Of a stretch of DNA of 64,000 nt, positions 1 to 8,221 are shown one piece after another. Under the pieces are notes generated by a model, which was given only the letters and a program-made list of their open reading frames with translations, was not told the DNA's origin and ran no database searches. The position numbers and the translations under genes were made by a program. The stretch is taken from contig NZ_JBBOCT010000001.1 of NCBI RefSeq assembly GCF_038002605.1, positions 372,001 to 436,000 on the forward strand. Direction: 5' to 3'. This stretch comes from Bacillus sp. FSL K6-3431 (lineage in GTDB: Bacteria; Bacillota; Bacilli; Bacillales; Bacillaceae_C). Position 1 is the first letter of the stretch; each line of letters opens with the position of its first letter.

Positions 1-1
1 A

Positions 2-385
2 CCTTGGGTTACATCAGCAGGAGAAGGGAAGGTAGCTTGGGTCTACCGTCCAGATTTAGGTGATGCCACTGCCAATGTGTTAGCAGGTGATGGACACGAT
101 AATAAAGCATACGAATTAGCAGGTGAAAACTTAACACAACAACAATTCGTTGATGCAGTTAATGAGGTTACAGGTAAAGAAATTCCTTTATTAGCTGTAG
201 ATTCTGAAGCTCATGCAAAAATGCTAAAAGAGGCTGGCGTGCCAGAAGAATTTGTATCAATGACATTGATGATTCAAAATGGAATTCGTGAAGGTGGATT
301 AGAAGCTCCACATTCTGATTTAGAAATGCTTCTAGGTCGCAAACCAACTTCTGTGAAAGAAGTGTTACAAATTTTATTAAAATAA
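2..385 (+). CDS. NmrA/SDR-type NAD(P)-binding oxidoreductase, C-terminal part
   Basis: The reading frame is open from the left edge of the window, so the N-terminal Rossmann nucleotide-binding part lies outside. The visible 127 residues include the segment WVYRPDLGDATANVL, followed by YELAGENLTQQQFVDAVNEV. This is the pattern of the NmrA-like / NAD(P)H:quinone oxidoreductase (YtfG-type) branch of atypical short-chain dehydrogenases, where a late domain builds the substrate pocket. It ends with a helix pair that closes with LLGRKPTSVKEVL. The next gene, 136 bp downstream on the same strand, is an NADPH-dependent FMN reductase, so both are probably small quinone or flavin reductases of redox defence. 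The family is fairly clear; the substrate is unknown. Confidence 0.75.
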   Translation, partial: PWVTSAGEGKVAWVYRPDLGDATANVLAGDGHDNKAYELAGENLTQQQFVDAVNEVTGKEIPLLAVDSEAHAKMLKEAGVPEEFVSMTLMIQNGIREGGLEAPHSDLEMLLGRKPTSVKEVLQILLK

Positions 386-520
386 TTACGAATGCCGCTG
401 TATCAGACGCCCAGTCACGGTGATGAAAGAGGCTTTGGCCCAAATTGTTAGCCAACACAATTAAATTATCGTATAACTAATTCAAAAAATTCTTTTTAAT
501 AGACCAAGGAGGAAATAATC

Positions 521-1072
521 ATGACAAATGAAAAACTAAACATCGGAATTATCTTAGGAAGCACTCGTCAAGGTCGAGTTAGCCCTCATGTTGGAGAATG
601 GGTAAAAGAAATTGCCGACAAACGTGGAGATGCAAATTATGAAATTGTTGATATTGCAGATTATCAATTACCGTTTTTAGGAACAACTGATGGAACTGAC
701 CCTGGAATTGCGGCTTGGACTGAGAAAATTTTTAGCTTGGATGGATTCGTATTTATAGTACAGGAATACAATCACAGTATTTCTGGAGCATTAAAAAACG
801 CACTGGATATTGCTAATCGTGAAGCCTGGGGTAACAAAGCGGCAGGTATGGTTAGCTATGGTGGAGCTGGTGGAGCACGTGCAGCTGAGCATTTGAGAGG
901 GATCTTTGGTGAATTACAAATAGCAGGTGTGAAGGGCCATCCCACATTATCTTTATTCACAGATTTTGATAACTTTACATCCCTTAAACCAGCTGACATT
1001 CATCTTCCTACTGTCAATTTAATGCTTGACCAAGTTAACGCTTGGAGCGGTGCATTGAAAACTTTGAGATAA
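521..1072 (+). CDS. NADPH-dependent FMN reductase family protein (NAD(P)H-dependent oxidoreductase)
   Basis: The 183-residue protein is full length for the flavodoxin-fold FMN reductase family. GSTRQGRVS at residues 13-21 is the phosphate-binding loop for FMN. EYNHSISGALKNALD near residues 83-97 is the second conserved flavin and dimer motif. Such enzymes reduce FMN, quinones or azo dyes with NADPH in the cytoplasm. The ATG follows a good AAGGAGGA ribosome site at 506-513. The gene sits behind a quinone-reductase-like gene and is closed by a hairpin with a T run at 1103. The physiological substrate cannot be told from sequence. Confidence 0.85.
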   Translation: MTNEKLNIGIILGSTRQGRVSPHVGEWVKEIADKRGDANYEIVDIADYQLPFLGTTDGTDPGIAAWTEKIFSLDGFVFIVQEYNHSISGALKNALDIANREAWGNKAAGMVSYGGAGGARAAEHLRGIFGELQIAGVKGHPTLSLFTDFDNFTSLKPADIHLPTVNLMLDQVNAWSGALKTLR

Positions 1073-1102
1073 TAACGAGAATTGATAGATGTAATAAAAC
1101 CC

Positions 1103-1144
1103 GAATATCAGATGCTACCAAATAGGGTATCTGATATTCTTTTT
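1103..1144 (+). terminator. Rho-independent terminator of the FMN reductase gene
   Basis: A perfect 11-bp inverted repeat (GAATATCAGAT at 1103-1113 against ATCTGATATTC at 1129-1139) encloses a 15-nt loop and is followed by five T residues. It lies 31 bp after the stop codon. Confidence 0.7.
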
Positions 1145-1149
1145 AATGA

Positions 1150-1410
1150 TTATCCCACTAGCTCAGAATAGTTTACTGTTTTTGTCGATGCACATAGTGC
1201 CCCTAAGCGATGGAACCATTCACCTTTAAATTTCCTTCGATTAAATTGTAAGATTGAAGATGCTTTGAGCCGAGTCCGTGATATGTTCCACCAATAAATG
1301 CCTTAGCATTTGAAATAACAGTGTGTAGCAAATGGAGATGATCTGGACTTTCTTTGGCATTGTATACTTGATACTCATAACATCTTCTGCATAAAGTTTG
1401 GTTTAGACTT
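1150..1410 (-). pseudogene. IS1595-family (ISXO2-like) transposase, C-terminal remnant
   Basis: On the minus strand the translation contains the peptides LHTVISNAKAFIGGTYHGLG and SKHLQSY. In a second frame it continues with FNRRKFKGEWFHRL and ends VNYSELVG with a TAA at 1150-1152. This is the typical end of the DDE domain of IS1595/ISXO2 transposases (…SNAKAFI…GTYHG…YRFNRR). A frameshift near 1255 separates the two parts, and the N-terminal two thirds are absent. The element is therefore a dead relic. No terminal inverted repeats could be recognised. Confidence 0.65.
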
Positions 1411-1458
1411 TCTTGTCTTTATACAGCTAAAAGCGCCATATGTATCAAGGGTTTAAAA

Positions 1459-1519
1459 GTGAATGTAATTCGTCCTTAGTGAATGTAAATTGAATGTAAT
1501 TTACCATGGTGAATGTAAT
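1459..1519. repeat. Four short direct copies of a TGAATGTAA motif in gene-free DNA
   Basis: The word TGAATGTAA occurs at about 1460, 1480, 1491 and 1510, three times preceded by G, with spacings of roughly 20, 11 and 19 bp. No open frame covers the 1411-1620 stretch. The cluster could be a degenerate binding-site array or the subterminal repeats of an eroded mobile element. No function can be assigned. Confidence 0.4.
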
Positions 1520-1620
1520 CTGACTTTAAAAATCATAAAAATCTGTAGAAGTTCATAGAAGGAAATTCCTCACAAACGCCATCAAATCAAGCATTCCCCT
1601 TTTTTCATATCAGTCCATAG

Positions 1621-1887
1621 AAATCTGTAACATCCAGCCTCAAAGAAATAAAGGTAGCCGACTATTTAGATCATGCTGAAAACAGGGATATTTCCGTGCT
1701 AACTCTAATAAATGATATAGACTATGAAGAAGGATTAGAGAAAATTAGATATGACTTAGCAAAAAATCCTAACAAAACCATCGTTACTGATTTTGCTGAA
1801 CTATTTTGCATTGCAAAAAAATCTAATACCTTTAAGCACATATTCATACAAATTAATGGGAGTGACGTAATTGAATATGATTTGTGA
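1621..1887 (+). pseudogene. Gene fragment, possibly the C-terminal end of a class I methyltransferase
   Basis: An open frame without a convincing start codon runs from a stop at 1618 to 1887. Its peptide contains NRDISVLTLI, then YEEGLEKIRYDL and TDFAELFCIAKK. The last block looks like the final beta strands of small class I SAM-dependent methyltransferases, which often end in FCIAKK-like strings. The SAM-binding part is missing. A GTG at 1696 could serve as a start but has no ribosome site. The frame overlaps the following gene by 17 bp. The methyltransferase assignment is a guess from the tail only. Confidence 0.4.
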
Positions 1888-2491
1888 GTCTGATAAATTG
1901 GATGATTATTTACTTGAATTAAAAGAGGTTAATTATTCTAATCCTCTAATTGTAGCTAAAGTGGATGAACTTTTCGACCCTTCTCAAACAGACCTTGAAA
2001 AAGCAAAAATTGCTTTTCAATTTATTCGTGATGAAATATCTCACTCTTGGGATATTCAAAGTAACCGCGTTACTTGTAAAGCATCCGAAGTATTGGCGCA
2101 TAAAGAGGGGATTTGTTATGCAAAAGTAAATTTATTCACATCTTTATTACGATTACAGGGAATTCCAACAGGTTTCTGTTATCAACGATTAATGTTATTT
2201 GACACGCCCAAAAAAGGGTATTCTATTCACGCTTTAAATGCTGTTTACTTTAAGTCACTAGATAAATGGATAAGGTTAGATGCTCGTGGAAATAAACAAG
2301 GAATTGATGCCCAATTTTCAATTGGAGAGGAAAAATTAGCATTTCCTATAAACGAACAATTAGATGAAAAGGACTACCCGGTTATCTATTATAAGCCACA
2401 CCCCAAAACAATAGCTGTTTTAGAAGATCATACGGATGTATTAGAAATGTATAAACATCACTTGCCAGATAGTTTGCAGATTTTTCACTAA
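1871..2491 (+). CDS. Transglutaminase-like domain protein
   Basis: The 206-residue protein has the papain-like transglutaminase core. Cys82 lies in KEGICYAKVNLFTSLLR, His120 in GYSIHALNAVYF, and Asp137 in WIRLDARG, which gives a complete Cys-His-Asp triad. The N-terminal helical part (DLEKAKIAFQFIRDEI) is the usual lead-in of bacterial members, which act as cysteine proteases or amidases in the cytosol. The TTG start is chosen because GGGAG lies 8 nt upstream; an ATG at 1877 is an alternative. The ends of neighbouring genes are broken, but this one appears intact. The substrate is unknown. Confidence 0.75.
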   Translation: MNMICESDKLDDYLLELKEVNYSNPLIVAKVDELFDPSQTDLEKAKIAFQFIRDEISHSWDIQSNRVTCKASEVLAHKEGICYAKVNLFTSLLRLQGIPTGFCYQRLMLFDTPKKGYSIHALNAVYFKSLDKWIRLDARGNKQGIDAQFSIGEEKLAFPINEQLDEKDYPVIYYKPHPKTIAVLEDHTDVLEMYKHHLPDSLQIFH

Positions 2492-2492
2492 C

Positions 2493-2702
2493 GAGTACGA
2501 TTTCAAAAGGAGTGGAGGTAGATCCGATGATAAACAATGTGTTTCGTCTGATCACGCAAAAGCGAAATGGGCAGCCAAATTGGGATTTTACGAGGAATAT
2601 TTACATTCGCTTTTTTCAACAATGGAAAATGACGAATTTTTTAAACCAATGGTAGAACCGGATGAATTCAAAAAGCATATACCGGTATTTAAGTCATTTT
2701 AA
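2493..2702 (+). pseudogene. Unassigned gene fragment without start codon
   Basis: A frame free of stops and of any start runs for 69 codons directly after the transglutaminase-like gene. Its peptide has natural composition, for example HAKAKWAAKLGFYEEYLHSL and the ending FKKHIPVFKSF, so it is probably the tail of a former gene. An AAAGGAGTGGAGG stretch lies inside it and may mark the original intergenic region. I do not recognise the family. Confidence 0.35.
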
Positions 2703-2803
2703 AATAAAGGAACCTTGTACACAGTACCCTTTATAGGGCAATATTCAAATGCTAGCATTATACATCTATATATTGATTGGGATGAGCCCTTAATGATCAT
2801 GAT

Positions 2804-2962
2804 ATGCATCATCACTTTTTTCACCTGGAAATTAATGACTCATACGATTTCAGGAAAGAAAGCGGTGGGGTAACAACAGGCCATATGAGTTATAAGTTTG
2901 TCGTTTCGGCATCCTTATCGGATAATCCAACAGGATTGGAATTTAGTTTTCAAAGAACGTAA
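2804..2962 (+). pseudogene. Unassigned 52-codon fragment
   Basis: The frame encodes a polar peptide that includes FFHLEINDSYDFRKESGGV and ends LEFSFQRT. It has an ATG but no ribosome binding site, and a stop precedes it by six codons. The composition is protein-like and probably represents the C-terminal end of a degraded gene. No family is recognised. Confidence 0.3.
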
Positions 2963-3146
2963 TACAAAATTTACTTCTGGAAATAAAACTGGTGGTGAAT
3001 TTGTTATTAAGATAGGAGTGACTGCTTTTATAACCGTGGAGATAATTTGGTTATTACAGTCAAGATTGCTGTTTAAAACAGAGCAAGAAGGAAAAATAGT
3101 TGATATTGTCGAATATTTCCATAAGGATTATTTAGGGAGTGATTGA
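2955..3146 (+). pseudogene. NTF2/SnoaL-like protein remnant with frameshifts
   Basis: Three frames must be joined to read a coherent peptide: TKFTSGNKTGGEFVIK, then WSDCFYNRGDNLVITVKIAV, then EGKIVDIVEYFHKDYLG. The closing block resembles the last strand of NTF2-like/SnoaL small alpha-beta barrel proteins (KIVEIVEYF…). The N-terminal half is missing and two frameshifts lie near 3015 and 3075. Its TGA overlaps the ATG region of the following acetyltransferase gene, which suggests a former operon. The family call is tentative. Confidence 0.4.
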
Positions 3147-3965
3147 ATGACACTTGTTATAAATAAGGCATTGGGTGAAATGTTGGAACGATCAGAAATT
3201 GATACTTTAAACTCTAAGCTAACTGCAATAAGGGAGATTGATGGAAATCCAATGGGAGTAGAAATTCAAAAGTTCGGAAATGCAACTGCGTTTTTAGTTA
3301 AAAATATCCCAGGTCCCGCATTTAATAAGGTTATAGGTTTAAAAGAAGGCGATCAAATCTATTTGGAGAAGATGTTAGAATTTTACAACGGAAGGAATAT
3401 CCCTGTGCTATTTGATTTAACTCCAGCATACGCTTCTTCAGACCTACTTGCATATCTAAATAAGTTAGGATTTAATCAAGTTGATTTCCATACTACGCTT
3501 TTTAAGCCAGTTCAATTAGAATTAAATGAACCATTAATGAACCCTCAAATTTACATTCGTGAGATAAAAGGAAATGAATTTGATACTTTTGCTGATATAT
3601 ACACGAAAGGTTTTCAGATGCCAGCATTCTTGAAAAGTGGCGTAGCACAAAATAACGAAATACTTTTTAACAATAAACATTGGACTTTTTATCTTGCTTT
3701 TATAGATAACGAACCTGCAGGAATAGGAGTTATGTATATTAAAAACCGTGTAGCTACTCTTGCTGCGGCTGCAACTGTTCCAACCTTAAGAAACAAAGGA
3801 ATTCAAACTGCTTTAATTAAGCAGCGCATCTATCAAGCATACATGAAAAAGTGCGACTTAATTGTCGGACAAGCAAAATTTGGTTCCAGTAGTCAAAATA
3901 ATATGGAAAGAGTCGGTATGAGAATAGCTTATACAAAGGCAATATGGGGTAAGGAAGTTTGGTGA
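3147..3965 (+). CDS. GNAT family N-acetyltransferase (two-domain, 272 aa)
   Basis: The C-terminal half is a GNAT acetyl-CoA domain. AGIGVMYIKNRVATLAAAA is strand beta4, followed by VPTLRNKGIQTALIKQRI as the acetyl-CoA pyrophosphate loop (RNKGIQ in place of the usual Q/RxxGxG/A). The N-terminal half (residues 1-120) resembles the degenerate first GNAT repeat of two-domain members. Such enzymes acetylate amino groups of small molecules or proteins in the cytosol. The ATG has GGGAG about 9 nt upstream and nearly touches the end of the preceding remnant. The acceptor is unknown. Confidence 0.8.
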   Translation: MTLVINKALGEMLERSEIDTLNSKLTAIREIDGNPMGVEIQKFGNATAFLVKNIPGPAFNKVIGLKEGDQIYLEKMLEFYNGRNIPVLFDLTPAYASSDLLAYLNKLGFNQVDFHTTLFKPVQLELNEPLMNPQIYIREIKGNEFDTFADIYTKGFQMPAFLKSGVAQNNEILFNNKHWTFYLAFIDNEPAGIGVMYIKNRVATLAAAATVPTLRNKGIQTALIKQRIYQAYMKKCDLIVGQAKFGSSSQNNMERVGMRIAYTKAIWGKEVW

Positions 3966-4000
3966 GTTTCTATCATAGGATAGGAGGCTCATTTTTATGT
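3966..4000 (+). terminator. Weak hairpin terminator after the GNAT gene
   Basis: The sequence GAGTTTC can pair, with G-T wobble, with GGAGGCTC about 13 nt further on, and ATTTTTA follows. It starts at the stop codon of the acetyltransferase gene. Confidence 0.4.
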
Positions 4001-4138
4001 GATCAAATCGTAAAAAGTGGCTCAAATTTAGATTATCAAAAACACCACTAAAGGTAGCTTTGGAGAATGATCACTATATATGTGTATGCCAGCACCTTAT
4101 TTAACGATTCTTATCATGTATAAGAATGGATGTGAAAT

Positions 4139-5221
4139 ATGATGGAAAGAATTACTTACGTTATTCTCCTTGTCACGTCTATCGTTTTGCTTGCTGCCTG
4201 TAATTACACCAGTAAGCGATAATAATAACCCTTATACAACTGGAAAACCGCAATCAACAGTTAAGAATAGCTTAAAACCTTTCGTGAAGGGCGTGAAAAA
4301 TGTTGATGTCGTAAATGCCCATGGAAGCATTGAAGGATTGGAAAGAATGCAGAAATTTTATGAAGACATACAGAATGTTGTCCCCGCTGATTTACGAATT
4401 GTCCACTACACGATTGAAGGGGATCCAATAGTAACCGATTTAACTTATAACGGAGAATCTCTGGAGGTGAAACTGGACACCACGCGGACAACTATGGAAG
4501 TGGAGAAATAAGTACCAAAAGCTGTAGCTATAGGATGAAAGAAGTAAATCCTACGAATACCTCCTATATAGCGATCGACTGTAACGATGCTCACTTCGGG
4601 ATGGATGAAATTTTACAAATCAGCTACAACATGGGTCAACAGGATAGCTTTGAGTTCAAATTGGATTATGGAGTAAACATAGAAAACGAAATAAATACGC
4701 AAACAAACACCATAAAAAAAGAAGTTAGTGCCACCGAAACACAGTTAACAAATGACTATGTCATGGCATCGGCTGTGAAGCAAGAGATATATATATGTTT
4801 AGTTTTTGCCAATTACTTAGCTGAAAAAGACCTCGTTACTACTTGTGATGCTAAGGACGCAGTGAATTATTCTCTAAAGGTATATATTAATGGCGCTCAC
4901 CGCGAATATCGCTGGAATGCTTGTGATCGGAGCATCGATGGCGTGAAGTTTACTAAGATTGTAAAATATATCATCGAACAATCCGAACAGAAACAAACTG
5001 AAAACCAAGAGGTCACTGTTCAAGGTTATGTGCTAAAACGGAATGACAACACGCTATTAATTGGGGAAGACTTGAATAAGTTTAGTTACGAATTGATAAA
5101 GGATGAAATACAACAGATGGATCTGAATGCGTATAATATTGACTTTATCGAATTAGAAGGTGTTAATTCAGAGGAGTTCAATGTAGGAGATAATATCCGA
5201 GCAACTATAGAAGGACCTTAA
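4139..5221 (+). pseudogene. DUF4362/DUF3221 lipoprotein, broken by two frameshifts
   Basis: The start ATG at 4139 or 4142 opens a lipoprotein signal peptide (VILLVTSIVLLAACN, lipobox Cys near residue 21) that stops at about 4219. The mature part continues in the next frame with VDVVNAHGSIEGLERMQKF and LRIVHYTIEGDPIVTDLTY, the hallmark of DUF4362. It then returns to the first frame near 4480 with NYGSGEISTKSC. The C-terminal 60 residues (VQGYVLKRNDNTLLIG…FNVGDNIRATIEGP) resemble a DUF3221 beta domain. Together this would be a secreted lipoprotein of about 355 residues. The two shifts compensate each other but leave stop codons between, so the gene is probably inactive. Confidence 0.7.
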
Positions 5222-5370
5222 GAAGGCTCTATGCCAGGCAGGGCTATAGTGTAAGAAATTAAGCAATTAGAATAACACTAGCTACTTTTTTTATGTAGCT
5301 TAGTAGTGTAAGTAAAAGTCGTATTACAAAGAATCGTATAAGGGGTTCTTAGGTTATGTACGGATAAGAA

Positions 5371-5530
5371 CAGCAAAAACAAATCAATAAAGTACTTGAA
5401 TACATTGAAGAGAACTTAAACGCACTTTTCTTCTTGAAAAGTTAGCAAAAGTTTCAACCAATTCTGTTTATCATTTTTAACGAATTATTAAAGCGCTTAC
5501 TGAACACCAGCTGGCTATTACAAGAAAAAT
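5371..5530 (+). pseudogene. AraC-family regulator, N-terminal HTH remnant
   Basis: The peptide QINKVLEYIEENLNA, then in shifted frames LEKLAKVSTNSVYHF and RIIKALTEHQLA, matches the start of the AraC DNA-binding domain (INKVLDYIEENL…LAKVANFSPYHFHRIFK). At least two frameshifts and a stop interrupt it, and everything after the first helix-turn-helix is gone. The rest of 5222-5625 holds only a weak AT-rich hairpin near 5270-5312 and no gene. Confidence 0.6.
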
Positions 5531-5625
5531 TAACCCTCATCCAAAAAGATTTTTGAGGAAGAGGGTATTTTGAATTGTTAAGCGAATACGTTACATATTA
5601 GGTATTAATGAACTTGGAGGTACTG

Positions 5626-6495
5626 ATGAAGCAATCACAAATTATTAGTTTAGATAGCATATCATTCCAATTAAAAGAGATGCACAATTTTGAATGGCTT
5701 AGAAATCTTGGCGAAGTATTTTGTGTGTTTGACAAACAGGATTCGGGTAATATTAGCTTCGGCATTGAAAAAAATGGTATAAATCAATTTGTGAAATATG
5801 CAGGGGCACAGACAATCGAATATTCAGGAAAGCCAGAAGATGCTATCAATAGATTAAAAGAATCTATTCCCGTATATGAGGATCTAAATCATCCAATCTT
5901 GGTAAATTTAAATAATCATTTTGAGGTTGAGGATGGATTTGTTGCTGTTTTTGATTGGTTTGATGGAGAATGTCTACACCCACATTGGTCATTCCCGCCT
6001 CCACATAAATATAATCATCCAGATTCCCCGTATTTTCGCTATAAACAATTGCTAATAGAACAGCGATTAGATTCATTGAAAAATATTTTTGATTTCCATG
6101 TTCATGTAGAGAAGAAGAATTATGTTGCGGTTGATTTCTATGATGGAAGTATTTTATATGATTTTAATAATAGCCGTACAAAGATTTGTGATATTGATTT
6201 ATATAAGAGAAAACCATTTAAGAATCAAATGGGCAGAATGTGGGGATCTTCACGATTTATGTCGCCAGAGGAATTCGAACTAGGTGCTGATATTGATGGG
6301 GTAACTAATGTGTTCAACTTGGGCTCCATTGCATTTGGGTTATTGGGCGGAGAACTTGACCATTCAATAAAAAAGTGGGATGCCAGAAGTGATCTGTATG
6401 AAGTAGCAATGAAAGCTGTCCAAAAAGATAGAAAGAATCGATTTTCATCTGTTGAAGAATTTGTTCGAGAATGGCATTTGGTATTAAATAAGTAA
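5626..6495 (+). CDS. Divergent serine/threonine protein kinase-like protein
   Basis: The C-terminal half has a degenerate eukaryotic-type kinase C-lobe. VAVDFYDGSILYDF (Asp170) stands where the HRD-loop aspartate is expected, and ICDIDLY (Asp189/Asp191) replaces the DFG motif. MSPEEF near residue 215 is the APE-like end of the activation segment, followed by NLGSIAFGLLGG and KDRKNRFSSVEEF, the helix F and RPSA-like regions. The glycine-rich loop and a canonical VAIK lysine are not evident, so activity may be altered. The ATG at 5626 is preferred over the in-frame ATG at 5608 because TTGGAGGT lies 7 nt before it. It is a monocistronic cytosolic protein with a GNAT gene downstream. The substrate is unknown. 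Confidence 0.7.
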   Translation: MKQSQIISLDSISFQLKEMHNFEWLRNLGEVFCVFDKQDSGNISFGIEKNGINQFVKYAGAQTIEYSGKPEDAINRLKESIPVYEDLNHPILVNLNNHFEVEDGFVAVFDWFDGECLHPHWSFPPPHKYNHPDSPYFRYKQLLIEQRLDSLKNIFDFHVHVEKKNYVAVDFYDGSILYDFNNSRTKICDIDLYKRKPFKNQMGRMWGSSRFMSPEEFELGADIDGVTNVFNLGSIAFGLLGGELDHSIKKWDARSDLYEVAMKAVQKDRKNRFSSVEEFVREWHLVLNK

Positions 6496-6568
6496 TTTTA
6501 CCTTTATCAGTAGTTACTTGGTAGGTTAATAAAAGCAACTACCAAATTGAATATGAGAGGAATTTAAT

Positions 6569-7077
6569 ATGTACATTGAATTATCACTTGTTTCATATGA
6601 AGATAAAACAATTTTATATCATTTGATTCAACTATATCGTTATGATAGCAGTGAATTTGATGATCACGTTCTAAATCAACACGGATTATATTTATATAAG
6701 TTTCTAGACCACCAATGGACGGATGAATATCGGCGTCCATTTATTGTGAAAATTGATGGGGAAATTGCAGGTTTCGTATTGGTTAGTCTTGATCTCCCTA
6801 AAGAATTTACAAAACTAAGTACGTCAGATAAAACAAACGTTATAAGTGACTTCTTTATTATCCGAAAGTTTAGGCGTAAAGGTATAGGGAAAAAAGTTGC
6901 ATTTTCTATATTCAATCAGTTTAGAGGGGGTTGGGAAATTAAACAAACAATTTCCAATAAAACTGCAAATGTATTTTGGAAGAATGTTATAAATGAATAT
7001 ACAGGTACTTCCACATACAAGAGGAGATAATGCAAAATGAAAATTGGAAAGGCCCAGTTTTAGTTTTCCATTCATAA
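6569..7077 (+). pseudogene. GNAT family N-acetyltransferase with a 3' frameshift
   Basis: Residues 1-145 form a GNAT domain with YRRPFIVKIDGEIAGFVLV (strands beta2-4) and SDFFIIRKFRRKGIGKKVA, which holds the RRKGIG acetyl-CoA loop. The annotated frame ends abnormally at TSTYKRR (7030). One base missing near 7019 would instead give EEIMQNENWKGPVLVFHS and a stop at 7075-7077, a proper final strand for this family. The lesion affects only the last 17 residues, so partial function is conceivable. The ribosome site GAGAGGAA lies before the ATG. The next gene is an MccF-like peptidase 43 bp away, so the two may be co-transcribed. Confidence 0.7.
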
Positions 7078-7119
7078 CATTATGAGAACTATTTAAAAGT
7101 TAAAGGAGCATAAAGCAGT

Positions 7120-8133
7120 ATGATTACATATCCTTTTTTAGAAAAAGAAGCAACAATAGGAGTTACAGCGCCCTCGTCAGGTGTTGAAGTTGAATTACAT
7201 GATTTGCTTAAACTTTCTTGTGATCGTTTGAAATCGAAAGGATTTCGTATTATTTTTGGCAATACTGTCTGGACTCAAGACAAGGCAAAATCATCAGCAG
7301 CTAAAAACCGAGCAGCTGAGTTTAATGACATGATGAGTGATGATAAGATTGATATAATCATTCCTCCTTGGGGAGGAGAACTTCTAATTGAGATACTTGA
7401 AGAAATTGACTTTCACAATATGAAGAAAAAGTGGGTATTAGGTTACTCGGATACAAGTGTATTGCTATTGGCAATCACTTTAAAGACTGGAATGGCTACT
7501 GCCCACGGAACAAATTTCATCGATTTAAGAGGAGAGTATTCAGACAACACTACAGCAATGTGGAGAACCGTACTATCAACAAAAACTGGAGAATCTGTGC
7601 TTCAATATTCATCAAATCAATACCAGAAAAAATGGCAACATGATAACCCCTCTCCATGTGTATTTCATTTAACAGAACAAACATATTGGGAAACAGTTGT
7701 AAATAAAAAGGTAAATGTACAAGGTCGTTTGCTTGGTGGATGTATAGATGTAATCAGACATTTAATTGGTACACCTTACGGTGATGTTCGAACCTTTAGA
7801 AAGCAATTCACCAACGGAGAACCAGTATTATGGTATTTAGAGAATTGCGAGTTAACAACGACGGATTTAAAAAGATCTTTAGTACAAATGAAGTTAGCAG
7901 GTTGGTTCCAGCATTGTTCGGGTATTCTGTTTGGTCGCAGTGCTGCAAATACGCCTGTAGATAATTACACAATTGAAGATGTTTATAAAGAACTTTCAGA
8001 TGAATTACAAATTCCAATTATTTATGACATTGATTGTGGTCATGTCCCACCACAAATTACCTTCATAAATGGAACATACGCTGAAATTCAAGTAGAGGAT
8101 GGTAAAGGAATAATTTTACAATGTTTCAGGTAG
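7120..8133 (+). CDS. S66 peptidase, LD-carboxypeptidase / MccF-like
   Basis: The 337-residue length and motif order match MccF-like S66 serine carboxypeptidases. WVLGYSDTS places the nucleophile Ser110 in the elbow, VLWYLENCE provides Glu241, and YDIDCGHVPPQ provides His308, a complete Ser-Glu-His triad. IIIPPWGGELLIEIL (residues 79-93) is the oxyanion-side loop. Relatives cleave either muropeptide LD bonds during wall recycling or the amide bond of microcin C and related peptidyl-nucleotides, giving immunity. No signal peptide is seen, so it acts in the cytosol. A GNAT gene precedes it and a nucleoside hydrolase follows, which fits nucleotide-antibiotic detoxification. The ATG follows AAAGGAG at a longish distance. 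Confidence 0.85.
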   Translation: MITYPFLEKEATIGVTAPSSGVEVELHDLLKLSCDRLKSKGFRIIFGNTVWTQDKAKSSAAKNRAAEFNDMMSDDKIDIIIPPWGGELLIEILEEIDFHNMKKKWVLGYSDTSVLLLAITLKTGMATAHGTNFIDLRGEYSDNTTAMWRTVLSTKTGESVLQYSSNQYQKKWQHDNPSPCVFHLTEQTYWETVVNKKVNVQGRLLGGCIDVIRHLIGTPYGDVRTFRKQFTNGEPVLWYLENCELTTTDLKRSLVQMKLAGWFQHCSGILFGRSAANTPVDNYTIEDVYKELSDELQIPIIYDIDCGHVPPQITFINGTYAEIQVEDGKGIILQCFR

Positions 8134-8221
8134 TAACTGGATATTGGTGTAGCTATTACTTACTTATTAGATTAAAAGAACCATTGAAGTTTATTTTATA
8201 ATTAAAGGAAGTGAGAATACA

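Noticed and set aside
4139..5221. Programmed frameshifting in the DUF4362 gene or other split genes
   Set aside because: No slippery heptamer with a downstream pseudoknot is evident, and the two shifts go in opposite directions. Simple decay explains it better.
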